A stretch of DNA of 64,000 nt from Amphibalanus amphitrite. Taxonomy: Eukaryota > Arthropoda > Thecostraca > Balanomorpha > Balanidae. Positions within the stretch are counted from its first letter, which is position 1. Each line of letters begins with the position of its first letter. The translations under genes and the position numbers were made by a program. Location: contig NW_024881779.1 in the NCBI RefSeq assembly GCF_019059575.1, positions 354,001 to 418,000 of the forward strand. The letters are read 5' to 3'. This document shows, one piece after another, positions 45,988 to 57,569 of this stretch. A model generated the notes under the pieces. It made no database searches. It saw nothing but the letters and a program-made list of their open reading frames with translations, and was not told the origin of the DNA.

Positions 45988-46208
45988 CACGCCCAAAGCC
46001 AGGGCCCCGGTAGCGTGAGGTAGCCGAGTCAGGGCAGCGTGCACTGACCCAAGCCGGAGCCGCGCGTCCTCCCGGTGTCATGTGATAGCCCGGGGCTGCC
46101 CGCGGGGATGCGGTAGACCGCGCCCAAAGCTGCGGCCCCGGCTTGGGTCAGCGCACGCTGCCCCGACTCGGCTACCTCACGTTACCGGGGCCCTGGCTTT
46201 GGGCGCGG
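45988..46208. repeat. Foldback of two ~70-bp arms
   Basis: The left arm 45988-46057 (starting ACGCCCAAAGCCAGGGCC) and right arm 46138-46208 are inverted copies with few mismatches. A third, direct partial copy (GCGGTAGACCGCGCCCAAAG) lies between them. Confidence 0.8.
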
Positions 46209-46297
46209 CTTCTGCTCATACTTTGTGGTGCGGTGGTGGTGCGTCGGGCTGCGCGCTCTGACTTCGGCCAAGAAAAATGCGTCAGCTGATCATTTAT

Positions 46298-47640
46298 CGG
46301 GGTTACATGAGCACAGTAAATACGTATTTAGCCGCTAATTCGAATTAGGAACGCATTACCGACTCATGTAGCCACCTGCTAGTACGAATCGGCGATCCGA
46401 TCCGCGGTTACATGAGCAAAGCAAATACGTATCACGATCGGATTCACCGCTAATGCGAATCAGGAGCGTACTACCGACTCATGTATCCACCTGCTAATAC
46501 GAATCGGCGGTCCAAACAAAATCCGCTGAGAAAGAGGCTTAGAAGCGAATAGGACCAAGATACGTATTACAGGAACTATTTCTTTCCAAAAAGAAACATT
46601 AAAATGCAAAATAATAGGTATTTTTTTCATTTGCTTCTTTTGAAATAATAATTAAAAAAATATGTCGGTATTTTGTCAATAAATATAGTGAAAACCAAAA
46701 AGAAAATATCAAAGTACTTTCAGTTGAAACATTTTTCTGACATCACTACAGACGAATCAAGAGAGGCAAGTACCCAATGAGTCAAAGCAAGACAACTTTA
46801 TGTTCAGCTTTTTTTTGTTAAGTTAATTGAGGATGTTCTGAGCAGATTAAATGCAAAAAAGACATGAGATATTAAATTTTTAATTCAGTCACCTCTATTG
46901 CTACGGAAGTGCGCCACATTTGTATGCTAATCCGTTTGTAATGCGCATCGGGCCGAGAGCCAAACTAGACCCGTTTGACGTCACTGATACGAATTTGCTC
47001 ATGTAGTCGGTGCACTGAATGCGTTCTTGGGGAACTGATGCGAATTAGCCTAGTGCGTATTTGGAACGGATCGCTCATGTAACCGAGTTATTCGATTCGG
47101 GCCGTATTTCACAAGAACTATTCTTTGCTGACTGGAACCGTCAAAATGCAAAATAATAAGCATTTTTTTGTTGGCTGCCTCGTAGAAAATTGCAAAAAAA
47201 ATGTTGGTATTTTGGTTTAGTCTTTGCATGTGAAATAAAATGAATGAAATATTTTGATAGATAATTTTTTCTGACCACCCTGCTGTCGCTGCATGGCGAA
47301 TCAGTGCCCACTGACTTAAAACAAGAAAACTTTGTTTTCATTTTTTGATTTCATGTTAATTTTAAATGTTTTTGAGCCTATCAAATGATAAAAGTATTTA
47401 AAATCTAGTTCAGTCGTCTCGGTAAATGCCGCAACTGCGCCATGACTGTACGCTAATCCTATTCCGTTTGTGATGCGCATTACCGGCCGTCGAGGAGTCA
47501 GCCCGGGTGAGCCAAACAAGATCCGTTTGACGTAGATAAAACGAATTAGTCTCATGTAACCGGTGCCGTAGATACGTTTGTGGGGAGCTGATGCGCATTA
47601 GCGTAGTGCGTATTTGGAACGGATCGCTCATGTAACCCCG
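46298..47640. mobile_element. MITE-like element with compound ends
   Basis: Perfect 15-bp TIRs CGGGGTTACATGAGC lie at 46298-46312 and 47626-47640. A second left-type end lies at about 46403 and a second right-type end at about 47075. The AT-rich right halves (46540-47100 and 47105-47640) are diverged tandem duplicates. No TSD or coding frame was found; the superfamily is undetermined. Confidence 0.65.
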
Positions 47641-48939
47641 GTAATTGTCATTTCTGCCACTTGCGTGTGGTGAAATGGGGTCATAACTTATGAGACGGCT
47701 TTTTCATATCAATTATTTTACATAAAATCATATTTCAAACCATAAATAATGTTCGACAGCCAAATAAAAGAAACAATACCAATACGGGCTTACAGTTTAA
47801 GGCTCGACATTGTGTTGTCTACGATTAGACAGCTGATAACTCATTCCCGTACGTCGTATGGTCGTAACACTATAATGACCTTTGCTTATTGTCACAAGTG
47901 CGCCGCATTCGCGATTGTTGCCGACGCCTGTTTGCAGGTGAGCCCACTACAGTTGTTATACATATCTAAAAACCGATAAACTTTTAGGCGAAAAAGGCAC
48001 TATTCCAGGCCCATTTTTGATTTTTTTTTTGCGATATTAGGTAAAAACAGAAGCTTCTTATCCTAGGAAAAATAAAATGGGAAATCTTTTAAAGGTGGCA
48101 CACTACCTTTAACCGGACGGCCGTGGTCAGACCCACCACCGCCCGGCAGTCCCGCTCGGCGCAGGTGGCCCCTGACGCTGAAATGATGAATGTGATAGGC
48201 TTGATTGGCGTGATTATCGTACTGTTTGGGTGCTTTGATTGCGTCGACCCGGACAACTATCGGCTGATTGGTGGCTGTCGGCCGGCCGGGCCTGACGAGC
48301 GGTTCGGCGGTAGTTGACTCGGTCGTGGGGTGGGTTTGGTCGGTATAGCTCACTCTTCATCGCCACCGAAACTGGCCGCCAACAAAACTCGTTGTCCAAA
48401 GTTTGGCCGTTCTGAAATCGCTCAGTTTGTTTGTCGCTGAAAGTGACCGTTCCACGCATCAATAACATTTTGCATCGGACAAAGCGACGTGCATTAACGT
48501 CACGAAACCGATTCGATAGACTCTCAGACTTGCCCCTCAGACTTCCAGACTCTCAGACCTCCCGGACCTCCCAGAGTCCCTCGCCGTTCCGTCGCGCCCT
48601 CAGTGGACCGGCAGCTGTTGGACTGTTCATTTTTCGCCGATTACGGGCGCGTTTTGTCGCTGCAGGGGCGGCTCCGCGGTGTATTGTTCCACTCCAGCGG
48701 CGATGGGGCCGGCTTTATCCCGAGTACAGCGAGTCGCCATTAGCGCGTCCCCGCTGCGCGCTGCCCGCCGCGCCGCCCCCCGCACCGATACACTTTGTAA
48801 TCACGTATAATTGAATGTTTGCCTTTCATAGGATCCATACGGCCGAGCGAGGGTGGCACGCTAGTTTTTGCCCTTCCCGCGGGAGACCAGAAATGGGAAA
48901 GGCAGCGGACCTGGCGGGCGACGCGGCTGGTGAGGCCGA
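47641..48939. other. Intergenic, no gene recognised
   Basis: Short frames only. GC-rich 48590-48790. Confidence 0.5.
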
Positions 48940-49480
48940 CGGTACACCGGCGGTGACTGAGCCAGTACAGTGACGGTACACCGGCGGTGACTGAGCCAGG
49001 ACAGTGACAGCACCACGACGGTGACTGAGCCAGTACAGTGACAGCACCACGACGGTGACTGAGCCAGTACAGTGACGGTACACCGGCGGTGACTGAGCCA
49101 GTACAGTGACGGTACACCGGCGGTGACTGAGCCAGGACAGTGACAGCACCACGACGGTGACTGAGCCAGTACAGTGACAGCACCACGACGGTGACTGAGC
49201 CAGTACAGTGACGGTACACCGGCGGTGACTGAGCCAGGACAGTGACGGTACACCGGCGGTGACTGAGCCAGTACAGTGACGGTACACCGGCGGTGACTGA
49301 GCCAGGACAGTGACAGCACCACGACGGTGACTGAGCCAGTACAGTGACAGCACCACGACGGTGACTGAGCCAGGACAGTGACGGTACACCGGCGGTGACT
49401 GAGCCAGGACAGTGACGGTACACCGGCGGTGACTGAGCCAGTACAGTGACGGTACACCGGCGGTGACTGAGTACGACCGG
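48940..49480 (+). repeat. 34-bp minisatellite with two alternating unit types (~16 units)
   Basis: Type A carries CGGTACACCGGCGG and type B carries CAGCACCACGACGG before a shared GTGACTGAGCCAGTACAGTGA-like part. The order is AABBAABBAAABBAAA. All three minus-strand frames stay open for 187-275 codons, a by-product of the repeat. Confidence 0.95.
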
Positions 49481-50830
49481 CGGTACGGTGAGCTGCTGCT
49501 GTTGGAAGGGGCATCCTGGGACTGGTATTGGGAAAACGAGTGCGGTGGGTGCTGAGACTGAGGCCACAGTGGTGAGACTGGGAGGAAATCAATGGGCGCT
49601 TTTTGAGTGTTGATTGCGAAAAAAAGTTTACATCAGGTAATGTGAACTGTGAAATTGAAACACGTTCGGCGTAGATCCGACTGCGCATTTGGCCCCGTGC
49701 CCGGCTGTATCATACGCTCGATTGGTCGCGTGTAACGGCTGTTGAACTTTAACTCCGCCTGCTACGTACCATTGCCCTACAACAAAAACCAATAGCCATT
49801 TGTTGGCCGGTCTAATCACCGCGTCCAATCACTGGCGAACCCTTCTCGCCGCGCGCGCCACATCTGTCTTCTGCGGCGGTCACGGCGCGGCAAAAGTCGC
49901 CACGCTCTGATCGCCATCACTTGTCATACAGACGGGCAGAATTACCGAATTAATCGTATTTATCAGCGGCGGCGCGGCGTCCTGGGACGGCGACAACTCC
50001 CCGGCGAGGGGTGCATCAAAGCCCGGCCAACTATACAAATTACACACTGAACTAATGGAGATTTATGTCAGTACAATATCATCTGCGAAACGCGATTATC
50101 CCGGGAGTCAATACGAGGCCCATCTCTACATGAGAGCGGCGCACAAAGAGGGGACTAAAACGCCCCGTGATTCTGCCCGCCCCTCGCTCGGCGCCCGCCG
50201 GGACCCCCACCGCCGCGGGCCGCCCCATCGCCAACTGTCCGACTGCGGCCTAAAATAATTAGCCCTCTTCTGGCGGCCTGCGGATCTGATACCGACAATC
50301 GGCCTGCAATCTGCCCGGCTTCCGCCGTCGGCGCCGTTACCACTGCCGACGCCATGGATCGCCGGTCGGCGGCGCATGCGCGCTGGCGGCCGGCAGCCAG
50401 GTGGCCGCCGCCGCCTCTATCAGCCGACGGGAGCCGGCCGGCAGCAGAGGCCGGCCGAAACTGGCAGCGGGGCCACCTGCCGCACACCGCCGCCGAACAG
50501 GTGCCACGCTCGGACACCGCCGGCTCAGCGCCCGCTCTGTGCACTGGCAGTGGGACGCGCTCTGGACTGGCAGTGGGACGCGCTCTCTGGACTGGCAGTG
50601 GGGCCCGCGCTCTGGACTGGCAGTGAGGCTCGCTCTGTGGCCCGGGACTGGCCGTGACGCCCCGCCGTCCGGTGCGGCCGCAGTGACTCGCCGTGTGCGG
50701 CCGGGAGCAGTCTGGTGTGGCGGCGGCCGCAGCCGTCACCGTGAGGTCCGCCGAGGTGGCCGGCTCGGCCGTGGCGCCGGCTCTGGGCCAGTGGGAGCCA
50801 CCGCTGGCCGCCGCCGCCTGTCCGCCGGCC
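49481..50830. other. Intergenic, passing into a GC-rich probable 5' region
   Basis: 50150-50830 is very GC-rich and CpG-dense, with short repeats of CTCTGGACTGGCAGTGGG at about 50560-50625. It could be promoter and leader for the exon at 50831. Confidence 0.45.
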
Positions 50831-50965
50831 ATGTACAGCCCCAGCGATAAGATGATGAACATGAAGCCGCTGGCCCAGGCGCCGTGTTTCCCCGGCGGCC
50901 GGTACTCGCCGCCAGCCACATACCGGCCCACCGTCGACCCCATGCGGAGGTGTGTCAACTCATCG
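50831..50965 (+). CDS. Candidate first coding exon, unrecognised protein (partial)
   Basis: An ATG in a GCCATGT context starts 45 codons, including MYSPSDKMMNMKPLAQAP and PATYRPTVDPMRRC, ending in phase 0 at a strong donor GTAAGT (50966). The Pro/Ser/Met-rich, low-charge composition resembles the disordered N-terminus of developmental transcription factors, but that is impression only. The frame stays open upstream to 50693, so the start could be earlier. The GC-rich zone before it fits a promoter/leader. No second exon was identified. Confidence 0.5.
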
Positions 50966-52659
50966 GTAAGTGTTGACTGTCACCGCATCCCCGGCAGTCC
51001 CGGCCGGGGATGCGGAGGGGCCCGGTCATCCTTGTGGGGACTCGTCGGAACTGTGGTCAAGTTGGGCAGTGTATTGGTAGCTTGTCGGTATGCATTACAT
51101 GTACTCAGAGTTGTAAGCGGGGAAGGACCAGTGTTTGTCGGTTATTGTCAGTTCTTTATTTAATCACCACAATTTGTTTGCTATTTAAGCGTCGATCACC
51201 TCCGAAGCGCGGAGTGCGGGCGCTCTGACGCGTTACCTAATCACATTGGCATATTCATGCAAATACCCGTGGCTTTTTGTTCATTTAAGATATGTGCCTT
51301 AAACATTCCTCCATTCCTTTTCCATCGCGGATTGATGGCCTACCCACGTACCCAATGTGCCGACATTTGCTGACGTCAAGTCGCGGAGTGCGCGCTGCAC
51401 TGGTTACACCCGCCCGGTGTGATTACCCGTACCTCCTCAATGAGACTCCAAGGCACGTCGGCACTGTATTTAACTGGCGAGTCGAGTGGTTATCACCGGC
51501 CACACTTTGCATGATTGACTGTTGGCGACACAGCACCGGCGCGCAGCTGAGCTGCACCGGGCCGTCCCCGCCCGGGGTCCGCGGGTCGTCATTACTGGCT
51601 GCCCGGCGCCGCTGTCAGGTACGACAGCTCTAATGACGCTGCCATTTACACCCGCCGAGCGGCCCGAAATGAGCTCGTCTACAATCGCACTGGCATGTCC
51701 GTTCAGTAATTATTCTGTACCATTAAGATTTTATTGAACTGTGGAGGGCACAAATTTGTTATACCCGCTAGCATAATAATACTTATAAGTATCTAAAATG
51801 GAAAGCGGAGATGGACTGCATGTCTAAGAAGGTCATTTATAATAAAAGAAACTATAAAGCTTATTTAAAACTGCAATCACACAACATTCCGCATATTAAG
51901 ACGTGGTCATGACCAGTCACAGGCATGCTACCTGCATCCCATGCACTTGCCGAGATGCCTGATTTAGAATGCACCAATGTTTTGAGGCAAAAAGAAGGCA
52001 GAAGCAGTCAATTTTCACTATTTTGACTAGCCTGCTCGTTAGTTTCTGCGCCACCTCCCATCCGCGTCTCTGTGAACTTTGAGGCACTCACACCCTGACG
52101 AGTCGCCCATGCTCCTGACTCCGTGACGAGTCACTGGCAGATGCCTCTGACTCCCCGTCGAGCCCGTCTTTCCGTTGTGACTTTCCGACTTGTCACTGAG
52201 TTGGCTCAACCTCCCAAATCTGCCCAAATGGCCACTCAGCTGACTGACAGCGCTCGGGTCTGGCAATGGGGAGAGGTACAGACCCGGCCCGCTGCTGGCA
52301 GGCTCCAGTGCCCCGGACTCACTAGCACGCTGAGGCCGATTACTGTGAGCGCTGAGTCGGCCGGTGTCGCCGGCCGGTGCCGGCTGCTCCGGCTCAACTC
52401 AGCTTCCTCCTGGGCCCTGGCCAGACCGGACTGTTCTCCTGCGCTTGGCCCATCAGCGCCCCGCCGGCCCTGACCGAGCCGCACCAGCTCATCAACTCCT
52501 TGAAATAGGTCCGACTGGACCACTGCCCCTGGGTCAGCCCTACTGCCTCGGACTGGACCACTGCCCCTGGGACAGTCCATCCGCTCCCTACTGGACCACT
52601 ACACCTGGGTCGGCCCTACCGCCTCGGACCGGACCAATGCCCCGGGCTCGGTATATCCG
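50966..52659. other. Probable intron/intergenic, no gene seen
   Basis: Follows the donor at 50966. No acceptor-bounded coding segment is evident. Confidence 0.45.
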
Positions 52660-53052
52660 CCCCCGCCGGCCGCTACCCTGGGTCACTCCATCCGCCCCCG
52701 CCGGCCGCTACCCTGGGTCACTCCATCCGCCCCCGCCGGCCGCTACCCTGGGTCACTCCATCCGCCCCCGCCGGCCGCTACCCTGGGTCACTCCATCCGC
52801 CCCCGCCGGCCGCTACCCTGGGTCACTCCATCCGCCCCCGCCGGCCGCTACTCTGGGTCACTCCATCCGCCCCCGCCGGCCGCTACCCTGGGTCACTCCA
52901 TCCGCCCCCGCCGGCCGCTACTCTGGGTCACTCCATCCGCCCCCGCCGGCCGCTACCCTGGGTCACTCCATCCGCCCCCGTTACGCTGGGTCACTCCATC
53001 CGCCCCCGCCGGCCGCTACCCTGGGTCACTCCATCCGCCCCCGCCGGCCGGT
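52660..53052 (+). repeat. 35-bp minisatellite (~11 units)
   Basis: Units of GGGTCACTCCATCCGCCCCC plus GCCGGCCGCTACCCT. Units near 52975 and 52850-52920 carry small variants. Confidence 0.95.
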
Positions 53053-54299
53053 GCGCTGAGGTCGATGGCCAGCAGGGATTATCAGATCTGACACGAACTG
53101 GGGGACACGTGTGCTGCTGCTGCCAGACAGCCAGTTGTTTTTACTGTGCCCTATACGAGGAACAAAGTCATAGAACGACCGCATTATTTTGATCCGTTAG
53201 CCGCTAACATTCACCAATGGACGTCTCGCAGCTCGCTGAGCGGATCAGATACGGCTTATGATTCCTTTGGATGCTGTTGTTGTTTAAAGGTAGGTAACTA
53301 GGTATACAGAATATAAAATACGCATCGTGCCAAGACAAATATTTTCATGTTTCGGTTCTAACTTGGCAGCGTAATGCTATAATGCAGAATGCAATATTTT
53401 GCAGAAAGCAATTCAGTCAGTCATGTTAAAAAATAACATATACAAATTAAGATTAATTTGATGCATACCTAGCTACATGCGTGGATACCAAATATTCACC
53501 CCTGTATGACTCGCGGTACGAGCCGATTCAGCGCAAAACAGACAAATTCAGCCCAAAACAGACAGACCAACCAACTCTGGTCGTCTGGCCACTGACCGGT
53601 ACCGTCCTCCGATTGAAAGCTTTGGAGCCAATCGAGCACCCCTGATAGAAATAACAGAGCAAGCAACGAGAAAGGAGAAAAACGCAAATCGCTCGCCGTG
53701 GTTAGCACTAGCCTAACCTAGGTGGGAAATAGTTAGGCAGCACTTTTTAACTAGGAAAATGGTAGCAGATACAATGAACATTGTGGTGGCTGAGCTGATT
53801 CATCATGAGATCGGGAGAGCATTGCGGGAAGGGATGAGAGCGGTGCCTGTGGATAAATACCATTCAGTGTGACAAAAACTGAAACACCATACAAATACTG
53901 GTGCAAACACAACATTGACTATCAAACAGCTCTACTGGCTGTCATTGCAAAGTATTGACAACTTAAAATGTAGTAGGTACTGGCAGCGATTATTTCAGTC
54001 CCCCAGAGTCCTCCTTCCCCCCATGTGGTGCTGAAGAGCACCGTTTGACCGGTACCTGTGCATCGTGTGGCAGGTAGATGTGGAAAGGTGAATGCATTTG
54101 GCCAAAGACCTCTCCATAACCATATGTAGCGGTGATGTCCGCGACCCGTGCTCGACCGACAGAGTAATAAAATAGTGTAACAAACCTGCAATTGCATAAG
54201 ATAGCGCGCAAATGTCTGTCACGAGTCGAGCTGTTAGGCAGTTGATTTTGGCTGTTCGATGACTCTGGCTGACCCGTTTCACCCAACCAAACGTTCTCG
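53053..54299. other. Intergenic, no gene recognised
   Basis: AT-balanced sequence, short frames only. Confidence 0.5.
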
Positions 54300-54784
54300 C
54301 TCGGCCCCAGGGGCGTCGTTTTGTATAGGCCTGGGAGTGCCCGAGCACTACCAATGTTCAGCTGAGCACTACCAATGTGTTGTTGAGCACTACCAACATT
54401 TTTCTTCACTTATTGAGAAAATTGCATTCAAACATGTCATACAAATAAAATGAATGAGGTTCTTATGTTTAAAATCAACATGATAGCAAGTAACTTCAAT
54501 GGTAAGTGGTAACTATTGATGAAAATCTATAGACTTACTCCACAAGTAGATTGAATTTGAATTGGTTGACCAATTCAATCTTCTTGTAGCGTACCTAAGT
54601 CCATAAATTTCCATCAATACCTAGGTATCATTTTCACTTTCCACATCATGTCATTACGTCAAGTAATTTCAAGTTATGTGGTACCTACCTACCTACCTAC
54701 CTAACAAGTTTCACAATAGTCAGGGGCGTCGTTTTGTATAGGCCTGGTAGGGCCCGAGCCTTACCAATGCTTATTTGGGCCCTA

Positions 54785-56015
54785 CTGTTAACGCTAGACC
54801 CCTTGAGACCCTAATTTTTCGCGATTACTTTTAAATGCGTGAAGGAATTTCAACCAAGCTCAGGACATGGCCGTTTCAAGACAGGCCGAAACTTTTACAA
54901 TTTAGATATTTTATCGCCATTTCAATATTTCAGGCACTTGTCATTGACTCGTAATGTTAACTGTTTTTCCATCCTGGATAGAGGCTTTCTACGTCATATG
55001 ACATTAGGCTCCGCCCACGACTGCGGCATTGACCCGTGCCCATCAGCGACCTCTGTACAAACGACACCCCTGCCATCTGTGAAGGACTATGAATTTCGCT
55101 GACGCTTCACGTGCTATGAGTCAATTGCAGCAGACGGTCAAGTAAATGTTAGGCTCTTGTTGACTCTTGTATATAGGACCAAGAGGACCATCACTCCTCA
55201 ACCTACTACTCAGTCGTGCTTCGAACAAACGTTAACGATTCCTAACAAATACGATTTTCGATGTAGGGTATCTGTTTGAAATACGAGCGAGCCGTATGAT
55301 GTGAAGCTCAGGCAATTAACTTATTATTGCGTTGTTCGATGGTTGCATAGCGATGTACAAATCGGCAGCTACTTGGTGACATCCGACATCCCATTATCGC
55401 ATTATCTGCAACGCCATAGGCTTTAAATACAGGTGAATATTTCCTAACCTTATGTCAGTTAGGTATATGCCATCTGCCCGTCATTTGCAGCTTATAAAAA
55501 AAAAAATATATCAGCGAACATGAGTGGTGGATGCGCATTGAGTGGTGGATGCTCAATGCGCATTGTAGAAGCAATGCGCAATGAGCATTTATGACTCCTT
55601 AGTCATCATGTCGCTCTCTGGGCACTGTCAGCCAAGACGCTACGCACAACTCCGCCGGCTTTCGGCACCGCTCGCCCGTCGCCCGTCCCCGCTCCCCGCC
55701 ACAGCGAGAGTGACCGCGCGCCGGCCCGAAACCGCCGCAGGCCAAGACCACAGAGGCGGGGCTTAGCTGTGACGTCATAACGTATCACAGACTGGCTGGT
55801 GATAGCCTCTACACACCGGATGAAAATCTTGCTCGAAATTTAACATTACGAGTCAATGACAAGTGCCTGAAATATTGAAATGGCGATAAAATATCTAAAT
55901 TGTAAAAGTTTCGGCCTGTCTTGAAACGGCCATGTCATGAGCTTGGTTGAAATTCCTTCACGCATTTAAAAGTAATCACGAAAAATTAGGGTCTCAAGGG
56001 GTCTGGCGTTAACAG
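54785..56015. repeat. 176-bp inverted repeat around an 879-bp spacer
   Basis: Arms 54785-54960 and 55840-56015 differ at about three positions. The outer flank of the left arm continues from the hAT-like end at 54721; the right arm continues into CTACCAATC-type subterminal sequence. It may be two copies of one transposon in opposite orientation. No gene was seen in the spacer. Confidence 0.9.
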
Positions 56016-56641
56016 TAGGTACCAATGTTCGCTGAGCCCTACCAATCTTTTGTCACTTATCAGTTGATAAAAAATCAAAATAAACAGATAAGCAAATATT
56101 AAATAAGCACATATGCAAGTACATAAATAAGGTTCTAGCCACAGTAGGTGCATGTAGCTGACAATGAGGTTTCACGTTTCTAGGACTCCGGATTTTAAGA
56201 GGCTCGAAAACGCAATTGGTTATAGAGGTCCATAACTGCCTCTGAGTCCCGCATACCACGCGACCGCCCCTAATAGACCCCAACCCGTCTCCACACCAGC
56301 CGCTGGAGGCCCTACACCGACTTCGGAAGGTGCCGCGGTGCTCCAGAATAGGCCATAGGTATATTGATTTGAGTGGGTGATGCAGCCTGGTTCCCCAGGG
56401 TTCAACGCCAGGTCATTACCGCATCAGACCCCGAAAACTGAAGCTCGTAACTACGAGGGGCGTTCAAAAAGTTTCGGGCCGAACAATGAAGGAGTTGGAA
56501 TTTTGGCCTGCAAGGCGGTGTGTTAAATGATGTGTTATTGGGATGTCCACTTACGCAAATTAAGTAAGTGGCCATTAATTAAGTCTCTTCTGTGATTGAT
56601 TCGGGCTTCTATTCGTAGCATAGTTCGCCATTTCGGATAGG

Positions 56642-56725
56642 ATGGGCGACGCCCAGAAGAGAGCAGTGATTCGTTTCATAGTAGTTAGTGCAGAAAAGGC
56701 ACCAAGCGTTAACCCTCGCCCTGGA
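56642..56725 (+). pseudogene. Mariner transposase N-terminal fragment
   Basis: About 28 codons resemble the start of mariner transposases (helix-turn-helix lead-in with KRAVIRF). Similarity is lost after about 56725, where a G- and C-rich block begins. Confidence 0.5.
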
Positions 56726-57569
56726 CTTTTTTCATAACACGGCCTGGCAGGGGGGAGGGGTCGATGCGACCCCCCTCCGCTCGTCAACTTTCCAAAACAG
56801 GGGCACACAATTGATGATGTGCGTCCATTCGATAAACATCGAGGAGAGGCTATAGGGAAGCTGACGTAAAGTGTGCACCTGATCCGCGACCACGCACCTG
56901 CGTACGTACGGCTCTCCAGTAAAAGTCTTGTTGGTTTTGCTTTTTCGGACATATCTGGTCCTATATAATGTTCAAATGCATAAGTATCAACCCGAATTAT
57001 GTGTATGCACATTTACCACGAGACTGTGAAATTGCATCGTTGTATGCCAAATACTTTCCGAGATATTCACCAAAAACCTCATTTTCTGCCGTTTGGGGTA
57101 TTCTGGCCGCAATCTTCCTGGGATCGCCTATGACATCAGTAGAGCCATCTAACGAGAGGAACGCAGAAACACAGAATCATGAATGAATCGAGCGCGTAGT
57201 AAACGGTGTATGAAAGGGAGACTCGGCAGAGGCTATCCGGGTGGCCGGCGCGCGGCGCGCCCTTAGGCATCGGCCGACCCTTCGGACCGCGTGGGGTCAG
57301 AGGTCGTGCTCGGGAAGTCTCGGCTCTGGGTTTAATAAGCGCTGTGCAGTCAGGAAGGGAGGATAGGATAGCGCTAGCCCGACTGACTAGTGTCTCGGCT
57401 GATTCGTGTGGGGTGGAAGGGGGCACAGAACGGGATGGTGGCTAGTGGTGGATGATGGGATGGTGGTTAGGTTAGTGCGTACTGCGTAGAACGTAGCTGA
57501 GTGAACATGCATTGTTTTTTCATGGCAAACAACATGCAGCATAATGTGCGGGATTATGCCAGAACTCAT

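Noticed and set aside
48740-49688. Three overlapping 187-275-codon minus-strand proteins
   Set aside because: The 34-bp repeat keeps every frame open; they have repetitive content and no start or splice context.
52364-53059. 231-codon protein with a periodic Pro-rich C-terminus
   Set aside because: Most of it is the 35-bp minisatellite, and the rest lacks coding character.
54721-55072. A self-contained 352-bp hAT miniature element
   Set aside because: Both ends fit, but the flanking 8-mers (ACAATAGT and CCATCTGT) do not match, so the two ends probably belong to different insertions.
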